From assembly GCA_902784565.1 (NCBI GenBank), contig CACZVE010000017.1, forward strand, positions 1 through 61,121: a DNA stretch of 61,121 bases. Reading direction: 5' to 3'. The DNA comes from an uncultured Prevotellaceae bacterium. GTDB lineage: Bacteria; Bacteroidota; Bacteroidia; Bacteroidales; Bacteroidaceae. The notes under the pieces were generated by a model. The model saw only the letters and a program-made list of their open reading frames with translations, ran no database searches and was not told the origin of the DNA. This document shows, piece after piece, positions 34,739-43,915 of the stretch. How positions within the stretch are numbered: the stretch's first letter is position 1; each line of letters starts with the position of its first letter. The translations under genes were made by a program, and so were the position numbers.

Positions 34739-35471
34739 ATTGGTAGTCGCGGATGCGGACATCGATGCCGCTGCCACCAAGTTTCATGACAGCTTGGGAA
34801 ATGGGCGTCTGACTGTAGTGATAGGGGAACAGCACCTTGGGATTGATGGTCTTGGCTGCCTTCACCAACTGGTCGATAGTCATCGTGTAGGGTTGGTTAC
34901 AGGGCAAGAAGGCAATATCTATATCCTTGATATCAGCCATCTCGGGGATATCCTCCGTGTCGCCGGCGATATAGATGCGCAGTCCGTCGAGGCTGAGGAT
35001 ATAGCCGTTGTCACGTCCCTTCGGATGGAACTGGGTGTGGTCCTCGGTATAGTTGTAGGCTGGTACGGCCTTGATGGTGATGTCCTGACGGTAGGTGATG
35101 CTGTCGCCGTTCTTCAGTGGAAGACTGTTGCGGAACATGTTGTAGACAGCAGTGTTGGAATAGATGGTGGTTGCCGGCGTACGGACACAGGCAATAGCCT
35201 CACGTTCGAAATGATCCTTGTGCTCATGGGTGATGAGGATGATGTTAGCCTTCGGGAACTGGTTGTAGTCCGTGATGGGTCTGACACCTGCACCGACGGG
35301 ATCGATCTGAATCTCCGTACCGTCGTAGTTGATTTCGATACTGGCATGCTTGATACATGTGATGGTGACTTTCTTGCCGCTCTTGGTGGTGAACTCATCC
35401 ACCTTCTGTGCGGCGTTACAGCCGGCTGCCGTCAGACAGCCAAGCAGAATGGTAAAAATGCTCTTTTTCAT
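34737..35471 (-). CDS. Secreted metallo-beta-lactamase-fold lipoprotein
   Basis: A 244-residue protein with a lipoprotein signal (LLGCLTAAGC, lipid Cys near residue 18). The MBL fold carries ITHEHKDHF (metal site His-x-His-x-Asp-His), IAGDTEDIPE (later Asp) and FPYHYSQTP (last His). These residues agree with a UlaG/YtnP-like zinc or iron hydrolase anchored to the cell envelope. Substrate unknown. It follows the TPR kinase gene by only 3 bases, so it is probably co-transcribed with that sensor. Confidence 0.85.
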   Translation of the reverse strand: MKKSIFTILLGCLTAAGCNAAQKVDEFTTKSGKKVTITCIKHASIEINYDGTEIQIDPVGAGVRPITDYNQFPKANIILITHEHKDHFEREAIACVRTPATTIYSNTAVYNMFRNSLPLKNGDSITYRQDITIKAVPAYNYTEDHTQFHPKGRDNGYILSLDGLRIYIAGDTEDIPEMADIKDIDIAFLPCNQPYTMTIDQLVKAAKTINPKVLFPYHYSQTPISQAVMKLGGSGIDVRIRDYQ

Positions 35472-35474
35472 ATC

Positions 35475-37244
35475 TTATTCATCTGGATTTTCTATCGGTA
35501 GGGAGATGACAAAGCGGGCACCTGGACCCTTGAAGGTTCTGTCGAGTAGTACGGTTCCACCCAGTCGTCTGATCAGGGTTCGACAAAGGGGCAATCCGAG
35601 ACCCAGACCCTCTTTGAAGGAGTCGAGTTTGACGAACCGTTCAAAGATATGTTCTGCCTCATCGTCGGGAATACCGGGGCCGTTGTCTTCTACGGCAATA
35701 ATCAACTGGGTGGTACCTAAGGCAGAGGCCTTCATGGTGATGGTACCTTCCGTCGTATTCTTGATGGCATTATCGATCAGTGTAGATAAGGCCCGTCTGA
35801 GCATGACCTGATTCGTGGTTAGTGTGAAATCGTCGTTGATGGTTGTGCTGAATTCCAGTTTCGTGTCAGGATTGACGAGGGGCTGGTTTTCCTGCAACAG
35901 GTCACGCAACATGTCGTTGATCTCCACAACGTCTTCCTTCACGGCATCCTCTGTCGACTCACTGAACGAAAGTTCCAGCATCTCGTCGATGAGTGAGGTG
36001 ATCTGGTGACAGTTCTTCTGCATCATCAGAGCCATGTGCTGACGTTCTTCGCTGTTGCTGGTGAGTTCAGGCATGGCGATGATTTGGGAGAAACCACTGA
36101 TGATGTTCAGGGGAGTGCGTACCTCATGACTGACATTCTGGATGAAGGCTGTCTTCAAACGGTCTGATTCCAACGCATGATCGTAGGCAACCTTCAGTTC
36201 CTTCAGGTGCTTGCGACGATTGAACACGATGTAAGAGAGTGCTGCCACGAGTAGTATTAAGAGTAGAAGTCCGACCCCCATTGCGATGAGTCGGTTGCGG
36301 GCTGTCTGCTTCTCCATCTCTTCCAGTCTTAACTGGTCGCTAATGCTCCGCATACTATTAATCAGTACCACGTTGTTGACGGAGTCACTGGTTGACGTGG
36401 CTTCCTTGAGTGCTTTATAGGCTTCCTCCCAGCGTCCATTCTTCGCCAGAATCTCTGTGATGGCATCTTTGGCTTCATCGCCCAGTTCTTCCTTGGCAAG
36501 AGCGATGGCCTCGTCAATCTTACCGAGACTGGCAAGGTAGTACACCTCCATGCTACGACCATGTACAGACGATTTGCCTTCGGCCACGCCTTGACGGTAT
36601 AACTCGTAACATTCGTGGAATTTCTTGATGTCGCCGTTGGTATAGTAAGTGAGGTATTTTCTTGTCTCGATGTCGAATACGCGGTCGGGGGAGTATTCCT
36701 TTGCAATCTCCAGGGCCTTGTCGAGTAGGCGCATGGCTTCTTCCGGGTCGTCCTCAATCTCCACGTTCACAAGGTTCATGTAGATGGGTGGCATGTTCTC
36801 GTAATAGCCTGCCTCCTCTATCATGTCGATGACTTTGCGGAAAATACGTCTGGCGGCAGCCTTGTTGCCACAGTAGCGATTGATATGTCCCAGGATGTTA
36901 TAGGCCATGTACATCTCCTTGTCGATTTTCTTTTCACGCAGTTCGGTGGAGAGTTTACGTCCGAGTGTATAAGCCTCAAAGATTTTCTGCTTGTTCATCA
37001 GGAAGATGATCTCGTTGCAGCGTTGGGTATAGTAAGCATGCAGGTCGTTCTGTTGCAGGAGATAGTCTTCGAGTTTCTTGACAGCAGGGTAGAAGTGGGC
37101 GCTGTCAGCATCGTTAAATGCATGATGCATCGCGTCGCGTAACTCGAGGTATTTGGGATCGTTCTTATAAGGAACATCTGCTTTGACACTGCCAGTGCCA
37201 AGAAACGCGATGATTGCCAGAAGGATAAGATGTCTTATATTCAT
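35475..37244 (-). CDS. TPR-containing sensor histidine kinase
   Basis: A 589-residue kinase. Signal peptide (MNIRHLILLAIIAFLGTGSVKA), a periplasmic tetratricopeptide region (about 30-305), a membrane helix (about 318-342), HisKA with the active His in QNVSHEVRTPLNIISGF, and an ATP-binding domain with LIDNAIKNTTEG, EDNGPGIPDDE and GLGLGLPLCR. Unlike the sensor at 30767, all catalytic residues are present. Translation from an ATG 30 bases upstream is excluded since that codon overlaps the promoter -7 box. No response regulator gene is adjacent. Confidence 0.92.
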   Translation of the reverse strand: MNIRHLILLAIIAFLGTGSVKADVPYKNDPKYLELRDAMHHAFNDADSAHFYPAVKKLEDYLLQQNDLHAYYTQRCNEIIFLMNKQKIFEAYTLGRKLSTELREKKIDKEMYMAYNILGHINRYCGNKAAARRIFRKVIDMIEEAGYYENMPPIYMNLVNVEIEDDPEEAMRLLDKALEIAKEYSPDRVFDIETRKYLTYYTNGDIKKFHECYELYRQGVAEGKSSVHGRSMEVYYLASLGKIDEAIALAKEELGDEAKDAITEILAKNGRWEEAYKALKEATSTSDSVNNVVLINSMRSISDQLRLEEMEKQTARNRLIAMGVGLLLLILLVAALSYIVFNRRKHLKELKVAYDHALESDRLKTAFIQNVSHEVRTPLNIISGFSQIIAMPELTSNSEERQHMALMMQKNCHQITSLIDEMLELSFSESTEDAVKEDVVEINDMLRDLLQENQPLVNPDTKLEFSTTINDDFTLTTNQVMLRRALSTLIDNAIKNTTEGTITMKASALGTTQLIIAVEDNGPGIPDDEAEHIFERFVKLDSFKEGLGLGLPLCRTLIRRLGGTVLLDRTFKGPGARFVISLPIENPDE

Positions 37245-37271
37245 GATTGATAGGTCGTTATTAATCCTTTG

Positions 37272-37303
37272 CAAAGATAGGGTATTTTTAGCAGAATTCC
37301 AAA
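37272..37303 (-). promoter_or_regulatory. Promoter for the TPR kinase/MBL genes
   Basis: On the minus strand, TTTG (37303-37300), 20-nt spacer and TATCTTTG (37279-37272), placed between the AgcS-type symporter stop and the kinase start. Confidence 0.78.
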
Positions 37304-37328
37304 TAATAGACTGTTATTTTTTGTTTTT

Positions 37329-38684
37329 TTAGGTGTTGTCGACGGCATCCAACCGGTCTCGCCACAAGTATTTTCTTGTTTCGTGTACGATGATACCGCT
37401 CAGGAAGAGCAAGGATAGCAGGTTGGGTATAGCCATCAGGGCATTCATGCAGTCGGCGAGGTTCCACACTACGGCAAGGTTCATCACACTGCCGATGAAG
37501 ACAGCGGCGATATAAAGGACACGATAGATGATGACCCATCGTTTGCCCTTCAGATACTCCACAGCCCTTTCTCCGTAGTAGCACCACCCGAGGATGGTGG
37601 AGAAGGCGAAGGTAAGCAGACCAAAGGTAAGCAGTGGCGTTCCTACAATGGGAATCTTCGAGAAGGCTGCCTTGGTGAGGGTGGCACCATTCTCGAAGTC
37701 TATCTCGGGATAGGCGATGATGCTGCTGACGATGACCAGACCTGTCAGGGCACAGATGATGACGGTGTCCCAGAAGGTACCACTCGACGATACCAATGCC
37801 TGGCGCACGGGGTTACGTGTCTGTGCTGCTGCTGCCACGATGGGGGCAGAACCGAGACCCGACTCATTCGAGAAGAGTCCTCTGGCAATACCAAAGCGGG
37901 CTGCCATCATCACCGTTGTTCCCACAAAGCCACCACCAGCAGCCTGTGGGTTGAAGGCAGATACAAAAATCAGTTTGATGGCAGGCCACAAGTAGTGGAT
38001 ATTCATCCCCAGGATGATCAGACACCCGATGACGTAGAAGAAAGCCATAAACGGCACGAGCATACCACACACACGGGCAATGCTCTTCACACCACCTAAG
38101 ACGACGGCTCCCGTCAGCAGACAGACAAAGGCACCGGTGATGTAAGGTGATATCTCGTAGGTCTCATTGGCCAGTGTGGCGATGGCATTAGCCTGTACGG
38201 TGTTGCCGATGCCGAAAGAGGCACAGGCTGTAAAAATGGCAAAGAGCACTGCCAGCCACTTCCAACCGAGACCGCGTTCCAAGGCATACATCGGTCCTCC
38301 GATCATCTTGCCGCTTTTGGTCTGTACCCTGTATTTGATGGCTAATAGTCCCTCGGCATATTTCGTGGCAATGCCGAAGACACCCGTTAGCCAGCACCAG
38401 AGCACGGCACCGGGGCCTCCCAGGGCAATGGCTGTTGCTACACCGATGATGTTTCCCGTTCCAATGGTAGCTGCCAATGCTGTGGCTAAGGAACCGAACT
38501 GCGACACATCGCCTGTGGCTCCTGGGTCACGTTTTACGGACAGTTTGATGGCTGTGAAGATTCTCCGTTGTGGGAATCGCAGGATAATGGTCAGATACAC
38601 ATGTGTACCTAATAGTAAGATGATCATCGGCCAGCCCCACAGCAGACCGCTCAGTTCGGTGAAAAAGTCATTCAGTCCGTCCAT
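37329..38684 (-). CDS. Alanine/glycine:cation symporter family protein (AGCS)
   Basis: A 451-residue inner-membrane transporter with about eleven helices. AGCS family signatures are clear: ATALAATIGTGNIIGVATAI near residue 70-90, GGPGAVLWCWLTG, GGPMYALERG, and the later NESGLGSAPIVAAAAQTRNP. These proteins import alanine or glycine with sodium. It lies 8 bases after the second DUF4230 gene, and the three genes probably form one transcript. Confidence 0.93.
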   Translation of the reverse strand: MDGLNDFFTELSGLLWGWPMIILLLGTHVYLTIILRFPQRRIFTAIKLSVKRDPGATGDVSQFGSLATALAATIGTGNIIGVATAIALGGPGAVLWCWLTGVFGIATKYAEGLLAIKYRVQTKSGKMIGGPMYALERGLGWKWLAVLFAIFTACASFGIGNTVQANAIATLANETYEISPYITGAFVCLLTGAVVLGGVKSIARVCGMLVPFMAFFYVIGCLIILGMNIHYLWPAIKLIFVSAFNPQAAGGGFVGTTVMMAARFGIARGLFSNESGLGSAPIVAAAAQTRNPVRQALVSSSGTFWDTVIICALTGLVIVSSIIAYPEIDFENGATLTKAAFSKIPIVGTPLLTFGLLTFAFSTILGWCYYGERAVEYLKGKRWVIIYRVLYIAAVFIGSVMNLAVVWNLADCMNALMAIPNLLSLLFLSGIIVHETRKYLWRDRLDAVDNT

Positions 38685-38692
38685 TTTGTGTT

Positions 38693-39286
38693 TTATTGTT
38701 CAAATGTTATCTGTACATTCTTGTAGCCCATCGACAGCATCATCTTCCTGAATTGTGCTTCGGCGTTCTCCTGTGCTGTCTTCAGGTTGGCAGGCGTCAG
38801 ACAACGTTTCAGCATCTGACGGTAGGCTTTCTTGTACATCGCCTCTCTGTCTTTTGCTTTCCACTTACCACTCTCGTAGAAGGATTTCGTGCGGGCCTCG
38901 TCGATGAAATCCTTGTCAAGCAGTCCTACCTTCGGCAGAACCGCTGTAACGGTATCACCACTGACAGTCAGCCAACGTGGTCTGACATCGTGCATGTTGA
39001 TGCCCAGTCGCAGGGTACCATAGTAGATGCGTACCAGATGGTCGTCGCTGATAAGACCTTTACGGATTGTATCGACCAGTTCCTCATTACTGATGCTGAG
39101 AAACTCCCACTCTCCGATATCCTTGATACTCTCTATCTGTGTCGGTGTGACGTCAATCTTGTTATCGACCCCAAGGTCTATGCTGTTGTCCTTTTCGAAG
39201 AATACCAGCCATACAAATACGAGGATAAAGGCTATGAGTGCCAATATCTTCACGAGGTCGGATTTCTTGTCTATTATCTTTCTCAT
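38693..39286 (-). CDS. DUF4230 family protein (second of pair)
   Basis: A 197-residue protein with one N-terminal membrane helix (LVKILALIAFILVFVWLVFF) and an exterior domain. Sequence features such as LPKVGLLDKDFIDEART and a C-terminal AEAQFRKMMLSMGYKNVQITFEQ match DUF4230 proteins, a Bacteroidota/Firmicutes family of unknown function. Its start overlaps the stop of the upstream DUF4230 gene (ATGA). Confidence 0.82.
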   Translation of the reverse strand: MRKIIDKKSDLVKILALIAFILVFVWLVFFEKDNSIDLGVDNKIDVTPTQIESIKDIGEWEFLSISNEELVDTIRKGLISDDHLVRIYYGTLRLGINMHDVRPRWLTVSGDTVTAVLPKVGLLDKDFIDEARTKSFYESGKWKAKDREAMYKKAYRQMLKRCLTPANLKTAQENAEAQFRKMMLSMGYKNVQITFEQ

Positions 39287-39945
39287 TGCTCTAACAGTCT
39301 CATGATGTTATTCCTGTTGAAATCCTTGCGGAAGGCGATGGTGATGTTCTCCTCCCGATAACCCAGTTGGGTTAGCATCGGTACCAGAACCCTGGCAGCA
39401 TTCTCTTTGGCATTGTCGATAATGCCCAGTTCGGGAATGCTCTGGATGATGGCGGCACGTCCCTGTTGTTCGTAGTCAGACATCTCGGCATCGCTGAAGT
39501 TGGCACGGGCAAAGGCAACATAGTGGCGTACGTTCTTCTGGTCAATCTTGGAACTGGTCATTGTCACCTTCGGGTCGGGTAGGAGGATGGTAATCTGATC
39601 ACCGCTCCGTTCGATGTTCTTTTCCGAGAACTGGCTGAAGTCGATGTAGGCCTTCAGGGTGGCATCCATCGGAATGGCAATCTTACGATCACCGAGGGGA
39701 ATCTTGATATTGTAGTCCTGACGCAGCACGGAGCCCTTCAGACGCACCACGTCGTCGTGGGTAACGATCTTGTGTACCTTAAACTCCGAAGTGTAGAGTT
39801 TCGAGCACTTCTGTACCTGCATCACCAGCATCGGTACGGTGTCGATGCTCTGGTAGGTGGTTTGTTCTGTCTTCTGCTCCTTTCCCTCACTGCAGGCGCA
39901 GAACAACATACATGCCAATGCGAAAAAAAGACAACCCTTTTTCAT
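39283..39945 (-). CDS. DUF4230 family lipoprotein (first of pair)
   Basis: A 220-residue lipoprotein: MKKGCLFFALACMLFCACSEGK gives a signal peptide with lipid Cys near residue 18, split here by the family's conserved DVVRLKGSVLRQDYNIKIPLGDRK region. ITILLPDPKVT and the C-terminal LTQLGYREENITIAF motif are shared with the next gene, so the two are paralogues. The ATG at 39945 is chosen over one 60 bases upstream because it starts the signal peptide and lies after the -7 box. Confidence 0.84.
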   Translation of the reverse strand: MKKGCLFFALACMLFCACSEGKEQKTEQTTYQSIDTVPMLVMQVQKCSKLYTSEFKVHKIVTHDDVVRLKGSVLRQDYNIKIPLGDRKIAIPMDATLKAYIDFSQFSEKNIERSGDQITILLPDPKVTMTSSKIDQKNVRHYVAFARANFSDAEMSDYEQQGRAAIIQSIPELGIIDNAKENAARVLVPMLTQLGYREENITIAFRKDFNRNNIMRLLEQ

Positions 39946-39965
39946 TTCGTTGTTAAATTTACGGG

Positions 39966-39973
39966 CAAAGGTA
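39966..39973 (-). promoter_or_regulatory. -7 box for the DUF4230/AGCS transcript
   Basis: TACCTTTG on the minus strand, 20 bases before the lipoprotein start. No clear TTTG at -33, so the promoter is weak or activator-dependent. Confidence 0.5.
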
Positions 39974-40051
39974 GCAAAAAAATGTCGAATTGCTTTAAAA
40001 AACACAAATTTTTTTGCAGGATGAATAAACTTTCCGTCTATTCTTGCGTCA

Positions 40052-40173
40052 AAAGGATGTAAATGGCAAGCGTGCCTGTCCTTTCAATTGGTTAGTAATA
40101 ATGTTAGGTATTAAGATTTAGGTTTCAGATAACAAAAAAAGTAAAGTCTGCTTGTGAAAAGCAGACTTTTTTT
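40052..40173. other. Structured intergenic region, possible small RNA
   Basis: The 310-base gap between divergent genes holds no open reading frame of note. A hairpin (AAAGGA 40052-40057 with TCCTTT 40079-40084, inner GGCA/TGCC) is followed 60 bases later by a terminator-like stem. Two folds plus a terminator with no gene feeding it are compatible with a small RNA, but no consensus promoter was found. Confidence 0.3.
40143..40173. terminator. Orphan bidirectional terminator-like hairpin
   Basis: AAAGTCTGCTT (40143-40153) pairs with AAGCAGACTTT (40159-40169), followed by T residues on the plus strand and by a T-run on the minus strand. It lies between two divergently transcribed genes, where no coding transcript should end. 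Confidence 0.7.
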
Positions 40174-40200
40174 GTGTAAACAAACTTTTTTTCTCATTTC

Positions 40201-40233
40201 ATTGTTCTTTTCTCACTTTTTTTCGTACCTTTG
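40201..40233 (+). promoter_or_regulatory. Promoter for the DUF4738 lipoprotein gene
   Basis: ATTG (40201-40204), 21-nt spacer and TACCTTTG (40226-40233). Confidence 0.65.
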
Positions 40234-40255
40234 TCCTCGAAACCATTAAGATACG

Positions 40256-40834
40256 ATGATGAAAAGAATACAAATGCTATGGCTGGCTGTTCTCGCCATG
40301 ATGGTGATAGGTTGTGGTGGGAAGAAAAAGAGCGATGACATCATCGCCCCGAAGGCAGAGCAGCCTAAACTACAAGCCCCTATCCGGATGCAGGATTATG
40401 CCCAGACAACGAATATCAAGTGGCTCGACAAGAACTATCAGGTGGAGATCCGTCGTGTACCGGATGACAGTCTCAGGATGGTAAAGGACGAGACGGGACA
40501 GAAGTTCGTAGACAACCGGATTTCTCTTCGTATCCTACGTGCCGACGGTTCTGTGTTCTTTAGCCGTTCCTTTACGAAAGCCGCTTTCGATGCTTATCTC
40601 GACAACGACTATCGTCAGACGGGAATTCTCGAAGGTCTGGTCTTCGACAAGGTGGAAGGTGCCAATCTCTTCTTTGCTGCCAGTGTCTGTCATCCACAGA
40701 CCGACGAGTACATCCCGATGATTGTGTCTGTGAGTAGCCTTGGAGACATCGGTATACGTCGTGATTCCGAAATGGACACCAATGGCGGTGACAATGCCCT
40801 TAGTACCAATACAAATGACGAAGACGAGGTATGA
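40256..40834 (+). CDS. DUF4738-type lipoprotein
   Basis: A 192-residue lipoprotein with signal peptide and lipobox MVIGCGGKK (Cys near residue 20). The mature domain has the YQVEIRRVPDDSLRMVKDE and VFFSRSFTKAAFDAYL features I associate with the DUF4738 family of Bacteroides and Prevotella; function unknown. It ends in an acidic Asn/Asp-rich tail and overlaps the start of the AI-2E transporter gene (ATGA). Confidence 0.8.
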   Translation: MMKRIQMLWLAVLAMMVIGCGGKKKSDDIIAPKAEQPKLQAPIRMQDYAQTTNIKWLDKNYQVEIRRVPDDSLRMVKDETGQKFVDNRISLRILRADGSVFFSRSFTKAAFDAYLDNDYRQTGILEGLVFDKVEGANLFFAASVCHPQTDEYIPMIVSVSSLGDIGIRRDSEMDTNGGDNALSTNTNDEDEV

Positions 40835-41849
40835 TGGAAGGACATAAGAAATTCACATTTGACAATGTTGTCCGGGGTATTCTCTGGGCCATCGTGATAA
40901 CGGGTATCGTGATGCTCCTCAACCGACTGAGTGCGGTACTCGTGCCGTTTTTCCTGGCCTGGTTGATATTCTCTGTTCCTTCATTGTGGTGGGACTGGTG
41001 CTTACGGGTTTCTTCATGTTGATTATCCCGCCGATTATTGATGAGAGTGCGCGGGTAAAGGAACTGTTGGTGGCCTATCTGTCACAGTCAGAACTGTTGA
41101 CGAATGTCCCTGATACGATAGAAGACTTTGTCCGCGGACACATCACTGTTGATGATATCAAGAGCCTTGTCACTCAGGATGGATTCCTTGAGGGTATGAA
41201 AGCCACCGTCCCGAAACTCTGGGATGTCGTCATCCAGTCCATCGGTGTCGTATCCAGTCTTTTCACCGTCACGATGGTAGCCCTCTACACCTTATTAATA
41301 TTATTAGATTACGAACGTCTCTGCACGGGTTGGCCGGGTTTGTTACCGGAACGCTATCGTCCCTTTGCCACCCAGTTGGTTCGCGATGTAGGGGATAGTA
41401 TGAACAAGTATTTCCGTGGGCAGGCCTTGGTGGCGTTGTGTGTGGGTGTGCTTTTCAGCATTGGTTTCCTTATCATCGATTTTCCGATGGCAGTGGGTCT
41501 GGGCATGTTTATCGGCCTACTCAACATGGTGCCTTATCTCCAACTCGTAGGCTTTGTGCCAACCATTCTGTTGGCAATAGTCAAGGCTGCCGAGACAGGT
41601 GAGAACTTCTGGATGATTATGTTGCTGGCACTGATTGTGTTTGCCGTGGTACAGGGGATTCAGGATGCTTTCCTGACACCGAAGATCATGGGACATGTGA
41701 CAGGTCTCAATTCTGCCATCATCCTGTTGTCACTGTCTATCTGGGGTTCGTTGATGGGTATTCTCGGCATGATTATCGCCCTGCCGATGACGACGCTCCT
41801 TATTTCCTACTACCAGAAATACGTTATACATCAGAAAAAAGGGACTTGA
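40831..41849 (+). pseudogene. AI-2E family transporter, internally deleted and frameshifted
   Basis: The first 48 or so codons read as the normal N-terminus of an AI-2E/PerM-type permease, ending SAVLVPFFLAWLIF. The rest of the family sequence resumes in another frame near 40974 (FIVVGLVLTGFFMLIIPPIIDE) and continues to 41849 with a typical permease core and helices. About 25-35 residues that normally join the two helices (a cytoplasmic loop region) are missing at the junction. This looks like a small deletion that also shifts the frame; an assembly or sequencing error is possible. The 3' end overlaps the convergent HAD gene by 26 bases. Confidence 0.75.
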
Positions 41850-42555
41850 ACCAGTAGTCGCTGAGTTCCTGCATGTTGGGGAAGATCAGATTGGCCCCAG
41901 CCCCGAGGAGTTCTTCGTCGGGTAGTGGACCGGTGTTTACGGCGATGGTAAAGATCTTTGCGGCATGACCAGACCGAACACCCAACGGGGCATTCTCAAT
42001 GACGATAGCCTGCCAAGGTTCAAGATTACCAGCCTTCTTCAATCCCATCAGATAAGGATCTGGGTAGGGTTTACCACGTTCTACGTCGTAGGCAGTGGTG
42101 ATATGAGCCTCATCGACGTAGGCCCCGAAGTCACGTAGGATACGGTTGATCAGTGGACGTTGCCCACTACCGGTAACGACGCCTATCTGAAGACCTCCTT
42201 CTTGTATCTTCTCCATGAGAGAGAGGATACCAGGCATCACGGGAGGTTCCGGTAACTGGTGAAACAACTGCGTCTTCAGGTCATACATTTTCTGGGCTTC
42301 CTCTTCACTGATGGTACGATGCTGTTGCAGACGTACCATCTGACGGATGGTATCCACACCTCGTGCTCCCTCAGTGGCATAGGCATCGTCGGATGTCATG
42401 GTGATGCCGCACTTCGCCATACTCTCCTGCCAGGCGATGGAATGGTTTGGCATCGAGTCGTAGAGAATACCGTCCATGTCAAAGAGCACGGCTCTGGGGC
42501 TCAGCGCCTCAAAGCCGTGTTCTTCCAAGTATTTCCTGATTGCCAGTTGGTACAT
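41824..42555 (-). CDS. HAD-superfamily hydrolase, beta-phosphoglucomutase/phosphatase type
   Basis: A 243-residue HAD hydrolase. Motif I is VLFDMDGILYDS (nucleophile Asp), motif II VVTGSGQR, motif III lysine in VERGKPYPDPYLMG and motif IV VIENAPLGVRSG. The cap lies between motifs I and II (subfamily IA). Phosphatases or mutases on sugar phosphates have this pattern. Its ATG overlaps the pgi stop by one base (TAATG), so the two genes are coupled. Confidence 0.9.
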   Translation of the reverse strand: MYQLAIRKYLEEHGFEALSPRAVLFDMDGILYDSMPNHSIAWQESMAKCGITMTSDDAYATEGARGVDTIRQMVRLQQHRTISEEEAQKMYDLKTQLFHQLPEPPVMPGILSLMEKIQEGGLQIGVVTGSGQRPLINRILRDFGAYVDEAHITTAYDVERGKPYPDPYLMGLKKAGNLEPWQAIVIENAPLGVRSGHAAKIFTIAVNTGPLPDEELLGAGANLIFPNMQELSDYWFKSLFSDV

Positions 42556-43907
42556 TATTCTTTCGCCAGGCGTTCTTTGATGGCTTTGCTCTCTGCCTCG
42601 TAGCCGGGTTTGTCGAGCAGGGCGAACATATTCTTCTTGTATGCCTCCACACCGGGCTGGTTGAAGGGATTCACACCCAACACATTACCACTGATGCCAC
42701 AGCCGATCTCGAAGAAATAGATCAATTGTCCGAGATAGCGTTCATTCAGACGGGGCATGGTGATACGGATATTGGGCACACCACCGTCGACATGAGCCAG
42801 TTTGGTACCCAGTTCTGCCATCTTGTTTACCTCATCCACTCGTTTGCCAGCGAGGAAGTTCAGTCCGTCGAGATTCTCCTCGTCGCTGGGGAAGAGCAGT
42901 TTCTTTTCAGGTTCCTCCACGCTGATCACTGTCTCGAAGATGGTACGTTCTCCGTCCTGGATCCACTGTCCCATGGAGTGCAGGTCGGTGGTGAAGTCGA
43001 CAGAGGCAGGGAAGATTCCTTTCTTGTCCTTACCCTCAGACTCGCCGTAGAGTTGTTTCCACCACTCACTCATGAAGTGCAGTTTGGGCTGGAAGTTCAC
43101 CATGATCTCAATCTTCTTACCACTCTGGTAGAGACCATTACGCACGGCAGCATACTGTGCAGCGGGATTCTCTGCGAAGGGAACGCCAGGGGCACAGGCC
43201 TTCTCCATATCCTGGGCACCGCCTACCAGTTCTTTGATATCAAAACCGGCGCAGGCGATAGGCAGGAGTCCTACCGGTGTCAGTACCGAGAAACGACCAC
43301 CCACATTGTCGGGAATGATAAATGAGGTATATCCTTCCTTGTCGGCGCAGGTGCGGGCAGCACCTTTCTTGGCATCGGTAATGGCAACAATCACCTTTTT
43401 GGCCTCTTCCTTACCGCGCTGAGCCTCACACTGTTTCTTCAGCAGACGGAAGGTGAGGGCAGTCTCGGTAGTCGTACCAGACTTCGAGATATTGATCACA
43501 CCGAACTTCTTGTCTTTCAGATACTCTGTGAGTTCGAAGAGATAGTCCTCGCCGATATTGTTTCCTGCAAAGAGGATGGTTGGATTCTTCTTGTCGTTTA
43601 CCAGCCAGGCAAATGAATTGCTCAGTGCCTCGATGACGGCACGGGCACCCAGATAGGAACCACCGATACCAGCCACGACGATGGCTTCGCAATTGTCGCG
43701 GAGTACCTTGGCACAAGCCTGCAACTCATCGATGAAGGCAGGTGTGATACTGGATGGCAGATGGAGCCATCCCAAGAAATCGTTACCAGGACAGGTACCC
43801 TCTTCCAGTGCCTTCTGGGCAGCCTTTACTTTCGGCTCAAAACTCTCCACTGTTCCTTCCTTCAGGAAGCAAGCGGCCTTTGTGATGTCTAATTGAATGT
43901 TACTCAT
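42555..43907 (-). CDS. pgi: Glucose-6-phosphate isomerase
   Basis: A 450-residue glycolytic isomerase converting glucose 6-phosphate to fructose 6-phosphate. The signatures are [33 protein letters not shown], and [11 protein letters not shown]; the C-terminal catalytic Lys lies near [14 protein letters not shown]. Length matches the short bacterial form. Eight bases separate it from gpsA upstream, in the lysS-gpsA-pgi-HAD operon. Confidence 0.97.
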   Translation of the reverse strand: MSNIQLDITKAACFLKEGTVESFEPKVKAAQKALEEGTCPGNDFLGWLHLPSSITPAFIDELQACAKVLRDNCEAIVVAGIGGSYLGARAVIEALSNSFAWLVNDKKNPTILFAGNNIGEDYLFELTEYLKDKKFGVINISKSGTTTETALTFRLLKKQCEAQRGKEEAKKVIVAITDAKKGAARTCADKEGYTSFIIPDNVGGRFSVLTPVGLLPIACAGFDIKELVGGAQDMEKACAPGVPFAENPAAQYAAVRNGLYQSGKKIEIMVNFQPKLHFMSEWWKQLYGESEGKDKKGIFPASVDFTTDLHSMGQWIQDGERTIFETVISVEEPEKKLLFPSDEENLDGLNFLAGKRVDEVNKMAELGTKLAHVDGGVPNIRITMPRLNERYLGQLIYFFEIGCGISGNVLGVNPFNQPGVEAYKKNMFALLDKPGYEAESKAIKERLAKE

Positions 43908-43915
43908 AACTTGTT

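Noticed and set aside
37245-37274. Earlier start for the TPR kinase at 37274
   Set aside because: The codon overlaps the promoter -7 box; the signal peptide begins at 37244.
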